A DNA stretch of 64,000 nt, from the NCBI RefSeq assembly GCF_014635585.1, contig NZ_BMDC01000003.1, positions 62,001-126,000 on the forward strand, written 5' to 3'. This document shows positions 34,809 through 43,045 of the stretch, piece after piece (within the stretch, counting starts at the first letter, position 1; each line of letters opens with the position of its first letter). The notes beneath the pieces are model-generated. The model saw only the letters and a program-made list of their open reading frames with translations. It made no database searches and had not been told where the DNA came from. Origin of the DNA: Rothia aerolata. GTDB lineage: Bacteria; Actinomycetota; Actinomycetes; Actinomycetales; Micrococcaceae. Position numbers and translations under genes: made by a program.

Positions 34809-36164
34809 GTGATAGTTCAACGCCTCAATTTTCCTGTGGACCCCGCCGCCGCTTTCCGGTCTTTTGCCTCTGAGTCTGACTACGCTTTCTGGCTGGATTC
34901 TGCGCGTGGTTCCTCGCCTATGTCGCGATTTTCCTACGTGGGTTTTGTGCCTGCTGATAGTGAGGTTCTGCGGGTTGAGCACTCGGGAGTGGGCGAATCA
35001 GATAATGCCTGGCAACTGCTTGCCACTGCACTGGAAACCGCGCCTTCGGTAGTGGAGGTGCCCGCCTCTCTGGGCTTTCTGCGCGATGAGCTTCTGGGCG
35101 GATACGTTGGGTACTTTGGCTACGAGGCGAGACGGTCGTTGGGCTTTTCCGTACCGTTTGAGGCAGCCACTCCCGATGCCCTGTGGATGCCGGCTGTCAG
35201 CTATCTAATCTTCGACCATTCTTCGGGGCAGACCTATGCGGTGGGTTCTGAAGAGTGGGTGGCGTCTATCGAGCAGGAGCTCCCGAGAGTTAACTACTCG
35301 ACGGAAGAATTGAAATTACAAAAAGTTCTGGACTTTCCGCAACCCGAGCGCGCCCCCTACGAGGCAAAGGTGCGTGAGAGCCTGCGCGAGATTTTTGAGG
35401 GCAACAGCTATGAGGTGTGCCTGACTGCCGAAACCTCCTGTGAAGTACCCGAGGCGTGCAACGATGAGCACATGCTTGCCCTCTACCTCTCCCAGCGAGC
35501 CCATAATGCCGCTCCCTATGCGGCTCTGCTGAAGTGCGGGGACCACTGGGTGCTCTCGTCCTCCCCCGAGAAGTTCTTGACTGTCTCTGCTACAGGCGTA
35601 GCTGAGACCAAGCCCATCAAGGGCACGGTTCCGCGTTCTGCCGACCCTGCGCTTGATGAGGAGCGGGCAGCCTGGCTGGCCTCAGACCCCAAGACTCAGG
35701 CAGAGAATCTGATGATTGTAGACCTGCTCCGTAACGACCTTTCACGGGTGAGCGTGCCCGGATCGATACGGGTTCCGGTGCTGATGGGTGTGGAGAGCTA
35801 TTCAACGGTGCACCAGCTAGTCTCTACGGTGACCTCCCAACTGCGACCGGGTACCACCGCGGTTGAGGCGGCGGCTGCCTGTTTTCCCGGTGGGTCTATG
35901 ACCGGCGCGCCCAAACAATCGACCATGGAGATTATCGACCGACTGGAATCCCGCGCCCGCGGAATCTACTCCGGTGCCCTGGGCTTCTTCTCCGCGACCG
36001 GGGCGGCCAACCTCTCGATTGTGATTCGCACTCTGGTGACCCGCTCCTCTGGGTGTCTGACTCTGAGCGCCGGCGGTGCAATCGTGGCAGACTCCGATCC
36101 AGCTGCCGAATACGAGGAGATGCTGACTAAACTGGCGGCTGCGGTGCCGGGGCTTTCTGCTTAG
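34809..36164 (+). CDS. pabB: Aminodeoxychorismate synthase component I
   Basis: Converts chorismate and ammonia to aminodeoxychorismate on the way to p-aminobenzoate and folate. The 451-residue protein has the chorismate-binding fold: GGYVGYFGYEARRSLGF in the N-terminal domain, VLSSSPEKFLTVSA, and ETKPIKGTVPR near residue 265. The Lys in PIKGT marks PabB rather than TrpE, which has PIAGT. Later come LMIVDLLRNDLSRV, FPGGSMTGAPKQSTMEIID and AGGAIVADSDPAAEYEE. GTG at 34809 has TTTAAT six bases before it. No glutaminase gene (pabA) is adjacent. Confidence 0.88.
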   Translation: MIVQRLNFPVDPAAAFRSFASESDYAFWLDSARGSSPMSRFSYVGFVPADSEVLRVEHSGVGESDNAWQLLATALETAPSVVEVPASLGFLRDELLGGYVGYFGYEARRSLGFSVPFEAATPDALWMPAVSYLIFDHSSGQTYAVGSEEWVASIEQELPRVNYSTEELKLQKVLDFPQPERAPYEAKVRESLREIFEGNSYEVCLTAETSCEVPEACNDEHMLALYLSQRAHNAAPYAALLKCGDHWVLSSSPEKFLTVSATGVAETKPIKGTVPRSADPALDEERAAWLASDPKTQAENLMIVDLLRNDLSRVSVPGSIRVPVLMGVESYSTVHQLVSTVTSQLRPGTTAVEAAAACFPGGSMTGAPKQSTMEIIDRLESRARGIYSGALGFFSATGAANLSIVIRTLVTRSSGCLTLSAGGAIVADSDPAAEYEEMLTKLAAAVPGLSA

Positions 36165-36165
36165 G

Positions 36166-36236
36166 GTTCTCCCTGGGGTTAGTGTCGTTTCCCTGGCGGT
36201 TATCAGAAGGGAAACGACACTAACCCCAGGGAGAAC
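36166..36236. repeat. Hairpin C1, perfect 29-bp stem
   Basis: Arms 36166-36194 and 36208-36236 are perfectly complementary (GTTCTCCCTGGGGTTAGTGT and on), loop GGCGGTTATCAGA. It starts two bases after the pabB stop and ends three bases before the stop of the AbiEi-like gene. The related hairpin C2 lies on the other side of that gene. Confidence 0.92.
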
Positions 36237-36239
36237 TCC

Positions 36240-37157
36240 TCATAATTTTCTTGCCCTCACAAAAGCGCGTTTTAAATCCCTCGCCAAACGCTCCGGATAG
36301 AGGTAAACAGATTCCCAATTGACGCGCACAATAATCCAACCCTGGTTGGCCAGTGCTTTTTCTCTGTCTCGTTCACGAATGAGAGCCTGCTGTGTATCGC
36401 CGTAGTCCTGATATTTTCCGCGGCCGTCAAATTCCAAAATGACCCTAAGATCGCGCCAGATGAAATCTGGTCTGAAGAGTCCATAAGGGGTGCGGATAGA
36501 CACCTGTTCTTCTGGAGCCGGAAAACCAAACTCATGTAGCCTATAGCGAGTGATGCTTTCGCCCACTGATTCGCTATGGGGGCTCATACGTTCAGCCACT
36601 TCTTTAGCGCGAGCCGATCCGTACCCTTTGACCGTTGTGAGCGCAGCTTGGAGCTCGGCAAAATTCACCATTGTTTTGAGTGCGCTATCGGCAATAACGG
36701 TGCCTTCCAAAGAGCCATAAACCCGTGAGCAATCTACTACGGTCTGTAGAGGCGATGTAGCTAGTACCCCGTGGGCGGTAGCGGCTGAGTGCTTTTGGAT
36801 GTCGAACGAGTACCTGTGGAGTCTGATACCGGGCGGAGCCTTCTTACACAAAGAAGTCTGGGCTACATGCAGAAAATCTGATTTTGACAGGGTTGGCAGA
36901 CCGTAGAGATGGGCTGCAGACAGATGCGTAAAGATGGGGTCTTTTGCTACTTTCGAGTAACCAACGCAACGGGCAATTTCTTTCTCTTCTCTACTCCAGG
37001 AGTTCCAGATACTCTGCCGCACATAGACCCCGTGGTATATGGTCAACAGCCGCTTGCGTAAAACCAACCTTCTGATGGTTGAAGCAGAATATCCGCGGTT
37101 TCTAAGCTCTCGAGCTGAAAAGATGTGCTCTGTGATGGGTGAGGTTCTTGTTGTCAT
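36240..37157 (-). CDS. Second solitary AbiEi-like wHTH protein with endonuclease-like C-terminus
   Basis: A 305-residue protein with the same plan as the gene at 14801 but low identity. Residues 10-50 form an AbiEi-type winged helix (ARELRNRGYSASTIRRLVLR, then YHGVYVR). The core has HLSAAHLYGLPTL and ATSPLQTVVDCSRVYG. The C-terminus (PYGLFRPDFIWRDLRVILEF and DGRGKY) is a DUF559-like PD-(D/E)XK nuclease fold with PDF and EFDG residues. No AbiEii toxin is next to it. It lies between hairpins C1 and C2 and is more AT-rich than its neighbours. A defence or regulatory role is inferred. Confidence 0.75.
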   Translation of the reverse strand: MTTRTSPITEHIFSARELRNRGYSASTIRRLVLRKRLLTIYHGVYVRQSIWNSWSREEKEIARCVGYSKVAKDPIFTHLSAAHLYGLPTLSKSDFLHVAQTSLCKKAPPGIRLHRYSFDIQKHSAATAHGVLATSPLQTVVDCSRVYGSLEGTVIADSALKTMVNFAELQAALTTVKGYGSARAKEVAERMSPHSESVGESITRYRLHEFGFPAPEEQVSIRTPYGLFRPDFIWRDLRVILEFDGRGKYQDYGDTQQALIRERDREKALANQGWIIVRVNWESVYLYPERLARDLKRAFVRARKL

Positions 37158-37224
37158 GAACTAAACATTAGATATTTATTAGTTCATTTTGGGGCGTTTT
37201 GAAAATCTTTGGATAACTCTTGAA

Positions 37225-37295
37225 CTTTTCCCTGGTGTTAGTGCCGTTTCCCTGCTGGTTATCCACAGGGAAACGACACTAACCCCAGGGAGAAC
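37225..37295. repeat. Hairpin C2, diverged copy of C1
   Basis: Arms 37225-37254 and 37266-37295 pair with four mismatches in 30. The right arm is the same as in C1 and the left arm has drifted; the loop keeps GGTTATC. C1 and C2 are in the same orientation, about 1.06 kb apart, bracketing the AbiEi-like gene. Confidence 0.88.
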
Positions 37296-37322
37296 CGGGA
37301 TGAAAACTGTAATAGTAGAGTC

Positions 37323-37736
37323 ATGAGTATTTTTTCTCGAGACAAAACTGAAACAAGGGGCCAGAAACTTACCCGCCTGACAATGGGCGCAGCACTGACC
37401 GGTATGGGAATCTTGCACTTTAAGCCCAGCTCTGTGCCCAGCTTCGAATCCATCGTGCCGCCGTGGGTACCCGGCACTGCCAGGCAGGTTGTCTACGTTT
37501 CGGGCCTCGCCGAGCTTGTGCTGGGGGCAACTCTGCTGGGTGCACCGCGCGCTCGCCGACTGGCGGGGCTGGGTGCGGCCGCTCTCTTCGCCGCTGTTTT
37601 CCCTGCCAACGTGTATCAGTACACTCACCGTATCGACATTCCCGGCCTCATTGACTCCGATGCCAAGCGCCTGCGCCGCCTGCCGATGCAGATTCCCATG
37701 ATCGCTGGCGCGCTCTATATTGCTCGAAAGAAGTAA
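37323..37736 (+). CDS. DoxX-like family membrane protein
   Basis: A 137-residue protein with about four membrane helices in the DoxX-like arrangement: RLTMGAALTGMGILHF near residues 18-33, YVSGLAELVLGATLLG near 58-73, LAGLGAAALFAAVFPANVYQ near 80-99, and LRRLPMQIPMIAGALYI at the end. Function in the family is not firmly known; some members take part in redox processes at the membrane. It lies 17 bases before pyrE, so co-transcription is possible, although pyrE also has its own -10-like box. Confidence 0.8.
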   Translation: MSIFSRDKTETRGQKLTRLTMGAALTGMGILHFKPSSVPSFESIVPPWVPGTARQVVYVSGLAELVLGATLLGAPRARRLAGLGAAALFAAVFPANVYQYTHRIDIPGLIDSDAKRLRRLPMQIPMIAGALYIARKK

Positions 37737-37740
37737 AAGG

Positions 37741-37746
37741 TAAACT
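37741..37746 (+). promoter_or_regulatory. Possible -10 box before pyrE
   Basis: TAAACT lies seven bases before the pyrE ATG. The intervening GAGGAA could instead serve as a ribosome-binding site on a longer transcript. Confidence 0.35.
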
Positions 37747-37753
37747 GAGGAAC

Positions 37754-38338
37754 ATGACTAAGCTTTCTGAATCCCTCTCCGCTGAAGCCGCCCGCGAACG
37801 TCTGCGCGAACTCATTTCTGAGCTCGCCGTGGTGCGCGGTAAGGTGACTCTTTCTTCCGGTAAAGAGGCCGACTACTACGTTGATTTGCGCCGCATTACC
37901 CTCCACCACGAGGCCTCCCGCCTGGTAGGTCAGGTTATGCTCGACATGCTTGACCAGGCCGGTATTGAGTTCGATGCCGCCGGTGGTCTCACCATGGGTG
38001 CTGACCCGGTGGGTAACGCGATTATGCGTTCCGCTGGCGATAATGACCGCGCCATTGATGCTTTCGTGGTGCGCAAGGCGCAGAAGTCCTACGGTATGGG
38101 TCGCCAGGTTGAAGGTCCTTCGGTTGAAGGACGTCGCGTGGTGGCTGTCGAAGACACCTCCACCACCGGTGGTTCGGTGCTCACTGCTGTAGAGGCCCTG
38201 CGCAATGCTGGTGCTGAGGTTGTTGCCGTTGCCGTGATTGTTGACCGTGCAACCGGAGCCAAGGAGCACGTTGAAGAGGTTTCTGGCGTGCCCTACCTCT
38301 ACGCCTACTCTAAGAGCGACCTGGGTCTGGACGACTAG
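37754..38338 (+). CDS. pyrE: Orotate phosphoribosyltransferase
   Basis: Transfers ribose-5-phosphate from PRPP to orotate in pyrimidine synthesis. The 194-residue protein has normal PyrE length. Visible: GKVTLSSGKEADYYVDLRRI near residues 31-50, GGLTMGADPVGNAI, FVVRKAQKSYGMGRQVEGP, and the PRPP loop VVAVEDTSTTGGSVLTAVEA near 130-149. Other pyr genes are not nearby. A TrmH-type methyltransferase gene begins ten bases later. Confidence 0.94.
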   Translation: MTKLSESLSAEAARERLRELISELAVVRGKVTLSSGKEADYYVDLRRITLHHEASRLVGQVMLDMLDQAGIEFDAAGGLTMGADPVGNAIMRSAGDNDRAIDAFVVRKAQKSYGMGRQVEGPSVEGRRVVAVEDTSTTGGSVLTAVEALRNAGAEVVAVAVIVDRATGAKEHVEEVSGVPYLYAYSKSDLGLDD

Positions 38339-38347
38339 AAATAGCAC

Positions 38348-39043
38348 GTGACTACCGAATCTTTTGACTATCCCGGTACTGATCAAACTGTTCATACCGA
38401 TTCTTCTGAGCAAAATTCTGCCGAGCTGAAGCACGTGGTAGGGGTTGGCCCCTGGGAGGGGGACTGGCCGGAGGGCGACCACTGGGACCCTGACCTGTTG
38501 CGTGAGGGCGACCGTCGCAATGTAGTCGATAAGTATCGCTACTGGAAGATGGAAGCTATCATTGCCGATCTCGATACCCAGCGCCACGATTTTCATGTGG
38601 CGATCGAGAACTGGCAGCACGATCTCAATATCGGCACGGTGGTGCGCACTGCCAACGCTTTCCTGGCTAAAGAGGTACACATTATCGGCAAGAAGCGCTG
38701 GAACAGGCGCGGTGCTATGGTGACCGACCGCTACCAACATGTGCGCCACCATCCCACCATTGAGGATTTTTTGGCCTGGGCTGAAGCTGAGGGCGTTGCT
38801 GTGATTGGTATCGATATTTTCCAGGACTCCCAGCAGCTTGAGACCTACGAACTGCCCAAGAAGTGTGTGCTGGTCTTTGGGCAGGAGGGGCCCGGTCTTT
38901 CTCCGGAGATTCACGCTGCCGCCGAAGCGACTCTTTCCATCGAGCAGTTCGGTTCTACCCGTTCGATGAACGCCGCTTCGGCTGCTGCCGTTGCCATGCA
39001 CGCCTGGATTCGCAGACACGTGTTTGGGCAGAAAGTCAGCTAA
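38348..39043 (+). CDS. TrmH/SpoU family RNA 2'-O-methyltransferase
   Basis: A 231-residue SPOUT-fold methyltransferase acting on tRNA or rRNA ribose. Motif 1 is HDLNIGTVVRTANAF near residue 90, motif 2 is CVLVFGQEGPGLSPEI near 175, and motif 3 is STRSMNAASAAAVAMHAW near 205. A hydrophilic N-terminal extension of about 60 residues precedes the fold. The start is GTG, ten bases after the pyrE stop. The exact RNA target cannot be read from sequence. Confidence 0.88.
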   Translation: MTTESFDYPGTDQTVHTDSSEQNSAELKHVVGVGPWEGDWPEGDHWDPDLLREGDRRNVVDKYRYWKMEAIIADLDTQRHDFHVAIENWQHDLNIGTVVRTANAFLAKEVHIIGKKRWNRRGAMVTDRYQHVRHHPTIEDFLAWAEAEGVAVIGIDIFQDSQQLETYELPKKCVLVFGQEGPGLSPEIHAAAEATLSIEQFGSTRSMNAASAAAVAMHAWIRRHVFGQKVS

Positions 39044-39093
39044 CAAGCCTGTTTCTGTGGGGCGCGATTGGTAAGGTGCCGCTTCTAAAATTT

Positions 39094-39159
39094 TTGCGAC
39101 CGGTAAAGGTATCCGGGGAACCAGTAGCATCTGGGTCTGAGGGGCCTTGCCGGTCGCAA
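39094..39159. repeat. Stem-loop after the methyltransferase gene
   Basis: TTGCGACCGG (39094-39103) pairs perfectly with CCGGTCGCAA (39150-39159) across a 46-base loop. GAAGCCGGCTCCTT at 39178-39191 recurs at 48276-48289. The remaining bases to 39307 hold the probable promoter of the DHA2 exporter; nothing else is recognised. Confidence 0.6.
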
Positions 39160-39307
39160 GCGTTCTAGGCTGTTGAGAAGCCGGCTCCTTGCAGATTATC
39201 CAGTCTGTGAGCAAAAGAATACTTGATTTTGAAAGTATCTTAGGGTGTATTCTACATATATAGGAATTTAAAAGAACCATACGCCCTCACAAGGAAAGAG
39301 CGCACTC

Positions 39308-40927
39308 ATGAAACCAGAAGATTTTCCCCGGCCTGTCTCCGAACACAGTGCCGGCCACGAACCACTTCATACCGACACCAGATCTCTTCAGCACGTAGAG
39401 TCCACCGCCAGCCCAACCCTCACCGAGGCACCCGCGCAAGCGGCGTCGTCCTCAGAACAAACTCCCGAAGAGCCCGGCACTTTCACCCGAAGCATCATGG
39501 TCCAAGACCCCAAACGGCAACGCAAAATGATACTTGCCCTCATGGTGCCGCTGTTCATGGCGCTGGTGGCGGTGTCGGTGGTCAACGTGGCAATGACCCC
39601 CATTAGCCGCTCCCTTAACGCAGACACCAGCCAGGTACAGTGGGTGGTCTCGGGCTACGCGCTGGCCTTTGCGGTTTTTCTCGTTTCGGCAGGCCGTTTG
39701 GGTGATGCCACCGGACGACGCCGCGTGTTCATCACGGGTATCGTTCTGTTTACGCTGGGCTCGCTGGGCAGTGGACTGGCGCCAAGCGCAGATTTTCTGA
39801 TTGCAGCCCGTTTGCTACAGGGATTCGGTTCCGGCCTGCTCAACCCGCAGACCACCGGCATTATTCAGCAGCAGTTCTCGGGCCAGGCACGCGCTAAGGC
39901 TTACGGCATGTTTGGTACCACGGTGGCAATTGCAACCATGGTGGGCCCGCTGCTGGGTGGCGTGCTGATCCGTACCTTTGGTGAGGCTGTGGGCTGGCGC
40001 ATGATGTTCCTGATCAATGTGCCCATCGGTATTATCGCCATTATTTTTGCGCGCCTATGGCTACCCAATGACCGCCGAACTGCCGAGAATACCCCGCACG
40101 GTGTCCGCCCCAAGACCGACCTTGACCCGGTGGGCTCCCTGCTCATGACCGTAGCGATTTTCGCCATTATGTGGCCCTTCGTAGAGCGGTCTGCCGGTGC
40201 TATTAACTGGGTTGCTCTGCCGATTGGTCTGCTGCTTCTCTGGGGCTTTATCACCTGGGAGAATCGCTACAAGAGCCGCGGCCGTGAGCCCATGCTGAAC
40301 ATGAGCCTCTTTTCTGAAGAAGCCTTCCGCAACGGCATTTTGATTGTGGGCCTCTACTTCCTGGGCTCCACTAGCGTGTGGCTGATTGTGCCGGTTTATA
40401 TGCAGTCTCACCTGGGCGAATCTGCCCTGGTGGCGGCGCTGATTAGCCTGCCCGCTTCTCTACTTTCCGGTATTTTGGCTCCGATTGCTGGCCGCTATGT
40501 GCTCCGCGCCGGACGACGCATGATTATGGGCGGTCTTGCCCTTATGATGGTTGGCCTGGCGACATCTGTGGTTGTCATGTGGAACGTAGAATCAGGTGCC
40601 CTGCCGGTGTGGGCAGCGGCAGTTTCGCTCTCCCTGGTGGGTGCTGCGGGCGGCCTCACCATTTCGCCTAACCAAACCCTGACCATGAAGTCGGTTTCGC
40701 CCCGCATCAGCGGTGTTGCCGGCGGCGTGATGTCTCTGGGTCAGCGCATCGGCACCGCAGTGGGTACCGCGCTGATTCCCGGCATTATGTTCAGCCTGAC
40801 CGACGCCGGTAAGGGTTGGAACATCGGCTTTGCCGCCTCTTTCGCGGCAATTTTCGTGCTGATGGTCTTTGGCCTGATCTTCACGATCAAGGATCGCAGG
40901 CGTGAGCTACGCGAGCAGGCTGCTTAA
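39308..40927 (+). CDS. MFS drug exporter, DHA2 (EmrB/QacA) type
   Basis: A 539-residue protein with an unusually long hydrophilic N-terminus of about 70 residues, then 14 membrane helices. DHA2 signatures are visible: QWVVSGYALAFAVFLVSAGRLGDATGRRRVF near 112-142 (motif A) and GSGLLNPQTTGIIQQQF near 178-194 (motif C region). These proteins export drugs or toxic compounds with protons. No adjacent regulator gene is present. Its stop lies three bases before the 34-bp perfect palindrome that separates it from the convergent DASS gene. Confidence 0.9.
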   Translation: MKPEDFPRPVSEHSAGHEPLHTDTRSLQHVESTASPTLTEAPAQAASSSEQTPEEPGTFTRSIMVQDPKRQRKMILALMVPLFMALVAVSVVNVAMTPISRSLNADTSQVQWVVSGYALAFAVFLVSAGRLGDATGRRRVFITGIVLFTLGSLGSGLAPSADFLIAARLLQGFGSGLLNPQTTGIIQQQFSGQARAKAYGMFGTTVAIATMVGPLLGGVLIRTFGEAVGWRMMFLINVPIGIIAIIFARLWLPNDRRTAENTPHGVRPKTDLDPVGSLLMTVAIFAIMWPFVERSAGAINWVALPIGLLLLWGFITWENRYKSRGREPMLNMSLFSEEAFRNGILIVGLYFLGSTSVWLIVPVYMQSHLGESALVAALISLPASLLSGILAPIAGRYVLRAGRRMIMGGLALMMVGLATSVVVMWNVESGALPVWAAAVSLSLVGAAGGLTISPNQTLTMKSVSPRISGVAGGVMSLGQRIGTAVGTALIPGIMFSLTDAGKGWNIGFAASFAAIFVLMVFGLIFTIKDRRRELREQAA

Positions 40928-40930
40928 AAA

Positions 40931-41002
40931 GGGTTCGGTACACGTGGGGAGCGCCAGTACATTTCTATAAATGTACTGGCGCTCCCCACGTGTACCGAAC
41001 CC
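40931..41002. repeat. Hairpin B3, perfect 34-bp palindrome
   Basis: Arms 40931-40964 and 40969-41002 are perfectly complementary over 34 bp around a four-base loop CTAT. The arm runs GGGTTCGGTACACGTGGGGA, then GCGCCAGTACATTT. It fills nearly the whole gap between convergent stops at 40927 and 41010. The GAGCGCCAGTACA core is shared with hairpins B1 and B2. Confidence 0.95.
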
Positions 41003-41009
41003 CAATGAC

Positions 41010-42611
41010 CTACATCAGTCCGAAAATCCAGACTGCCAGGGTCATGGTGGTCAGGGTAATGAGCACGATGCCCACCAGGTTGAGCCAGAGGCCTCCCTTG
41101 ACCATCTGGCCGATGGAGACGTAACCCGAGCCGTAGGCAATCGCGTTGGGCGGGGTTGCCACCGGGAGCATGAAGGCGCAGGTTGCAGCCAGGGCAACGG
41201 GAATTGCCAGTAGCATGGGGTCGAAGCCCATACCCAGGGCCATACCGCCCGCTACCGGTAGGAAGGTTGCTGCGGTTGCGGTGTTGGAGGTCAGCTCGGT
41301 GAGGAAGATAATGCCGGTGGTCATCAAAATCACCAGTACCAGAACCGAGATTCCTTCAAGGCCGCCCACAGCGGAGCCAATCCAGTCAGTTAGGCCGGAG
41401 GATGAGAACTGGGCTGAGAGCGCCAGGCCTCCGCCGAAGAGCAGGAGCACGCCCCAGGGCAGCTGCAGGGCGGTGTCCCAGTCCAGCAGGCGAACACCCT
41501 TCTTACCCGCGGGGCCGGCCGGAAGCAGGAAGAGCAGCAGGCCCACGAGAACCGCAATGCCGGCGTCGGTAATCGGCGGGGTATCGAAGGCAACGGGCAC
41601 GATAATCCAGGCCAGAGCGGCGAGAACAAAGATGATGAGCACGCGGAGCTCACCAGAGCTCATCTTGCCCAGCTTGTTGTATTCGTTGGCAATCAGTTCT
41701 TTACCGCCGGGAATGTGGTCAATTTCCGGCTTGAAAATTACCTTGGTGAGCAAGAACCAGCAGACGAACATCATCACGACCGCCAGGGGAACGCCCACAA
41801 TCATCCACTGGCCGAAGCCGATTTCAACGCCGTGGGTATCGGCCATGTAACCGGCAAGCAGGGTGTTGGGAGGGGTGCCGATCAGGGTGCCCAGCGAACC
41901 AATCGATGCGGCGTAGGCAATGCCGAGCATCAGCGAGGTGCCGAAGTTTGACTTGACGATGTCTCCAGCGCCGCCGGCCTCAGTGGTCTTGGGGTGCTGA
42001 ATCTGGGCGATGAGGGTCAACACCGAGATGCCGATCGGTAGCATCATCACTGCGGTTGCGGTGTTGGAAACCCACATAGAGAGAAAGCCGGTGGCAATCA
42101 TAAAGCCCGCCACCATTGACGAGGGCTTGGTGCCCATCATCTTCAGGGTCAGTAGGGCTATGCGGCGGTGCAGGTTCCAGCGCTGCATAGAGAGGGCGAG
42201 CAGGAATCCGCCCATGAAGAGGAAGATGACGTTGTTGCCGTAGGAGGCTCCCACCTCGTCAATTTTTACCTCGCTGTTAAACACGGGGAAAATCACCAGC
42301 GGCAACAGGGCAGTGGCGGGAATGGGTAGGGCTTCGGTCATCCACCAACCGCCCATGAGAATAGCGGTGGCTGCGGTGAGCTTGGCGCCGTGGGGAACGT
42401 CTGCGGGCATGATGAAGTAGATAATCAGCGCGAGTAGAGGCGCTCCGATGAGCCCCACCAGGCGCTTGGTACGTTCGTTCTTATCAACCGCTTCTGCCTG
42501 CGCACCGCGGGAGAGCTGAATTTCTCCGATTGCCTGTGTTGGAATCGGCTCGTAATTTTTGAGGTGATCGCCCACCATGTGGGGTTGCCTCTGCTGTTCT
42601 TGGTTGGTCAT
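41010..42611 (-). CDS. DASS family (SLC13) sodium/dicarboxylate or anion symporter
   Basis: A 533-residue carrier with about 11 membrane helices. The paired SNT motifs that bind sodium and carboxylate are present as MWVSNTATAVMMLP in the first half and ELTSNTATAATFLPV in the second. ATPPNAIAYGSGYV near the C-terminus is also typical. Likely substrates are succinate, fumarate, malate or citrate, but sulfate is possible in the family. Residues 1-45 form a hydrophilic cytoplasmic tail. Confidence 0.88.
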   Translation of the reverse strand: MTNQEQQRQPHMVGDHLKNYEPIPTQAIGEIQLSRGAQAEAVDKNERTKRLVGLIGAPLLALIIYFIMPADVPHGAKLTAATAILMGGWWMTEALPIPATALLPLVIFPVFNSEVKIDEVGASYGNNVIFLFMGGFLLALSMQRWNLHRRIALLTLKMMGTKPSSMVAGFMIATGFLSMWVSNTATAVMMLPIGISVLTLIAQIQHPKTTEAGGAGDIVKSNFGTSLMLGIAYAASIGSLGTLIGTPPNTLLAGYMADTHGVEIGFGQWMIVGVPLAVVMMFVCWFLLTKVIFKPEIDHIPGGKELIANEYNKLGKMSSGELRVLIIFVLAALAWIIVPVAFDTPPITDAGIAVLVGLLLFLLPAGPAGKKGVRLLDWDTALQLPWGVLLLFGGGLALSAQFSSSGLTDWIGSAVGGLEGISVLVLVILMTTGIIFLTELTSNTATAATFLPVAGGMALGMGFDPMLLAIPVALAATCAFMLPVATPPNAIAYGSGYVSIGQMVKGGLWLNLVGIVLITLTTMTLAVWIFGLM

Positions 42612-43045
42612 CTTTTTCCTTGATGGAACGGTCGATTGTGTGCTGTGACAAGCTATGGTATCGCTCCGGCTGTATTTTGTGGTGTGTATTACGCACCGGG
42701 TGCGCCGTGTTGCTCGGGTGGGGCGGTGATGTGAGGACGCCGCCCCTGTGGTTTACCTGCCTTGGGGCAGGTGGGTGCGTGTTGGATTCCGGTGGGGCAG
42801 GGGAGATTGCAAACTAGACCCACACGGGTTTTCCTTGATTTTGCAAGGAACTGTAAAAATTGCAGATGTGTCAAAGCGTGGGTTTAAGTGTGAAACCTTG
42901 CGAAAGACCCTGCCTTTTAGGCTTTAACTTGCTAGAATAAAAACCAGTTGTGCGCCTGGTTTAATCGCCGGAGGCTTCTGGCTTTGAGGCGCCTTAAACA
43001 CGCAGTCATCAAACGGTGACTGACCTTCAACTCAAGGAGTTCAGC
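42612..43045. promoter_or_regulatory. Divergent promoter region of the DASS carrier and fba
   Basis: About 430 bases without a supported gene; short open frames here have odd Gly/Trp or Pro-rich products. TAGAAT at 42933-42938 is the best -10 toward fba and would leave a leader of about 100 bases. AAGGAG at 43034-43039 is the fba ribosome-binding site. The middle is GT-rich on one strand; no hairpin family member is present. Confidence 0.4.

Noticed and set aside
37715-39280. Long open frame of about 520 codons on the minus strand
   Set aside because: It runs antisense to pyrE and the TrmH-type gene, both with clear family motifs. Its product is His/Gly/Val-rich with no recognisable domain, as expected for a codon-bias shadow.
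42620-42874. Two opposing small open frames between the DASS gene and fba
   Set aside because: Gly/Trp/Cys-rich and Pro-rich products from a GT-biased promoter region; neither has a start signal.
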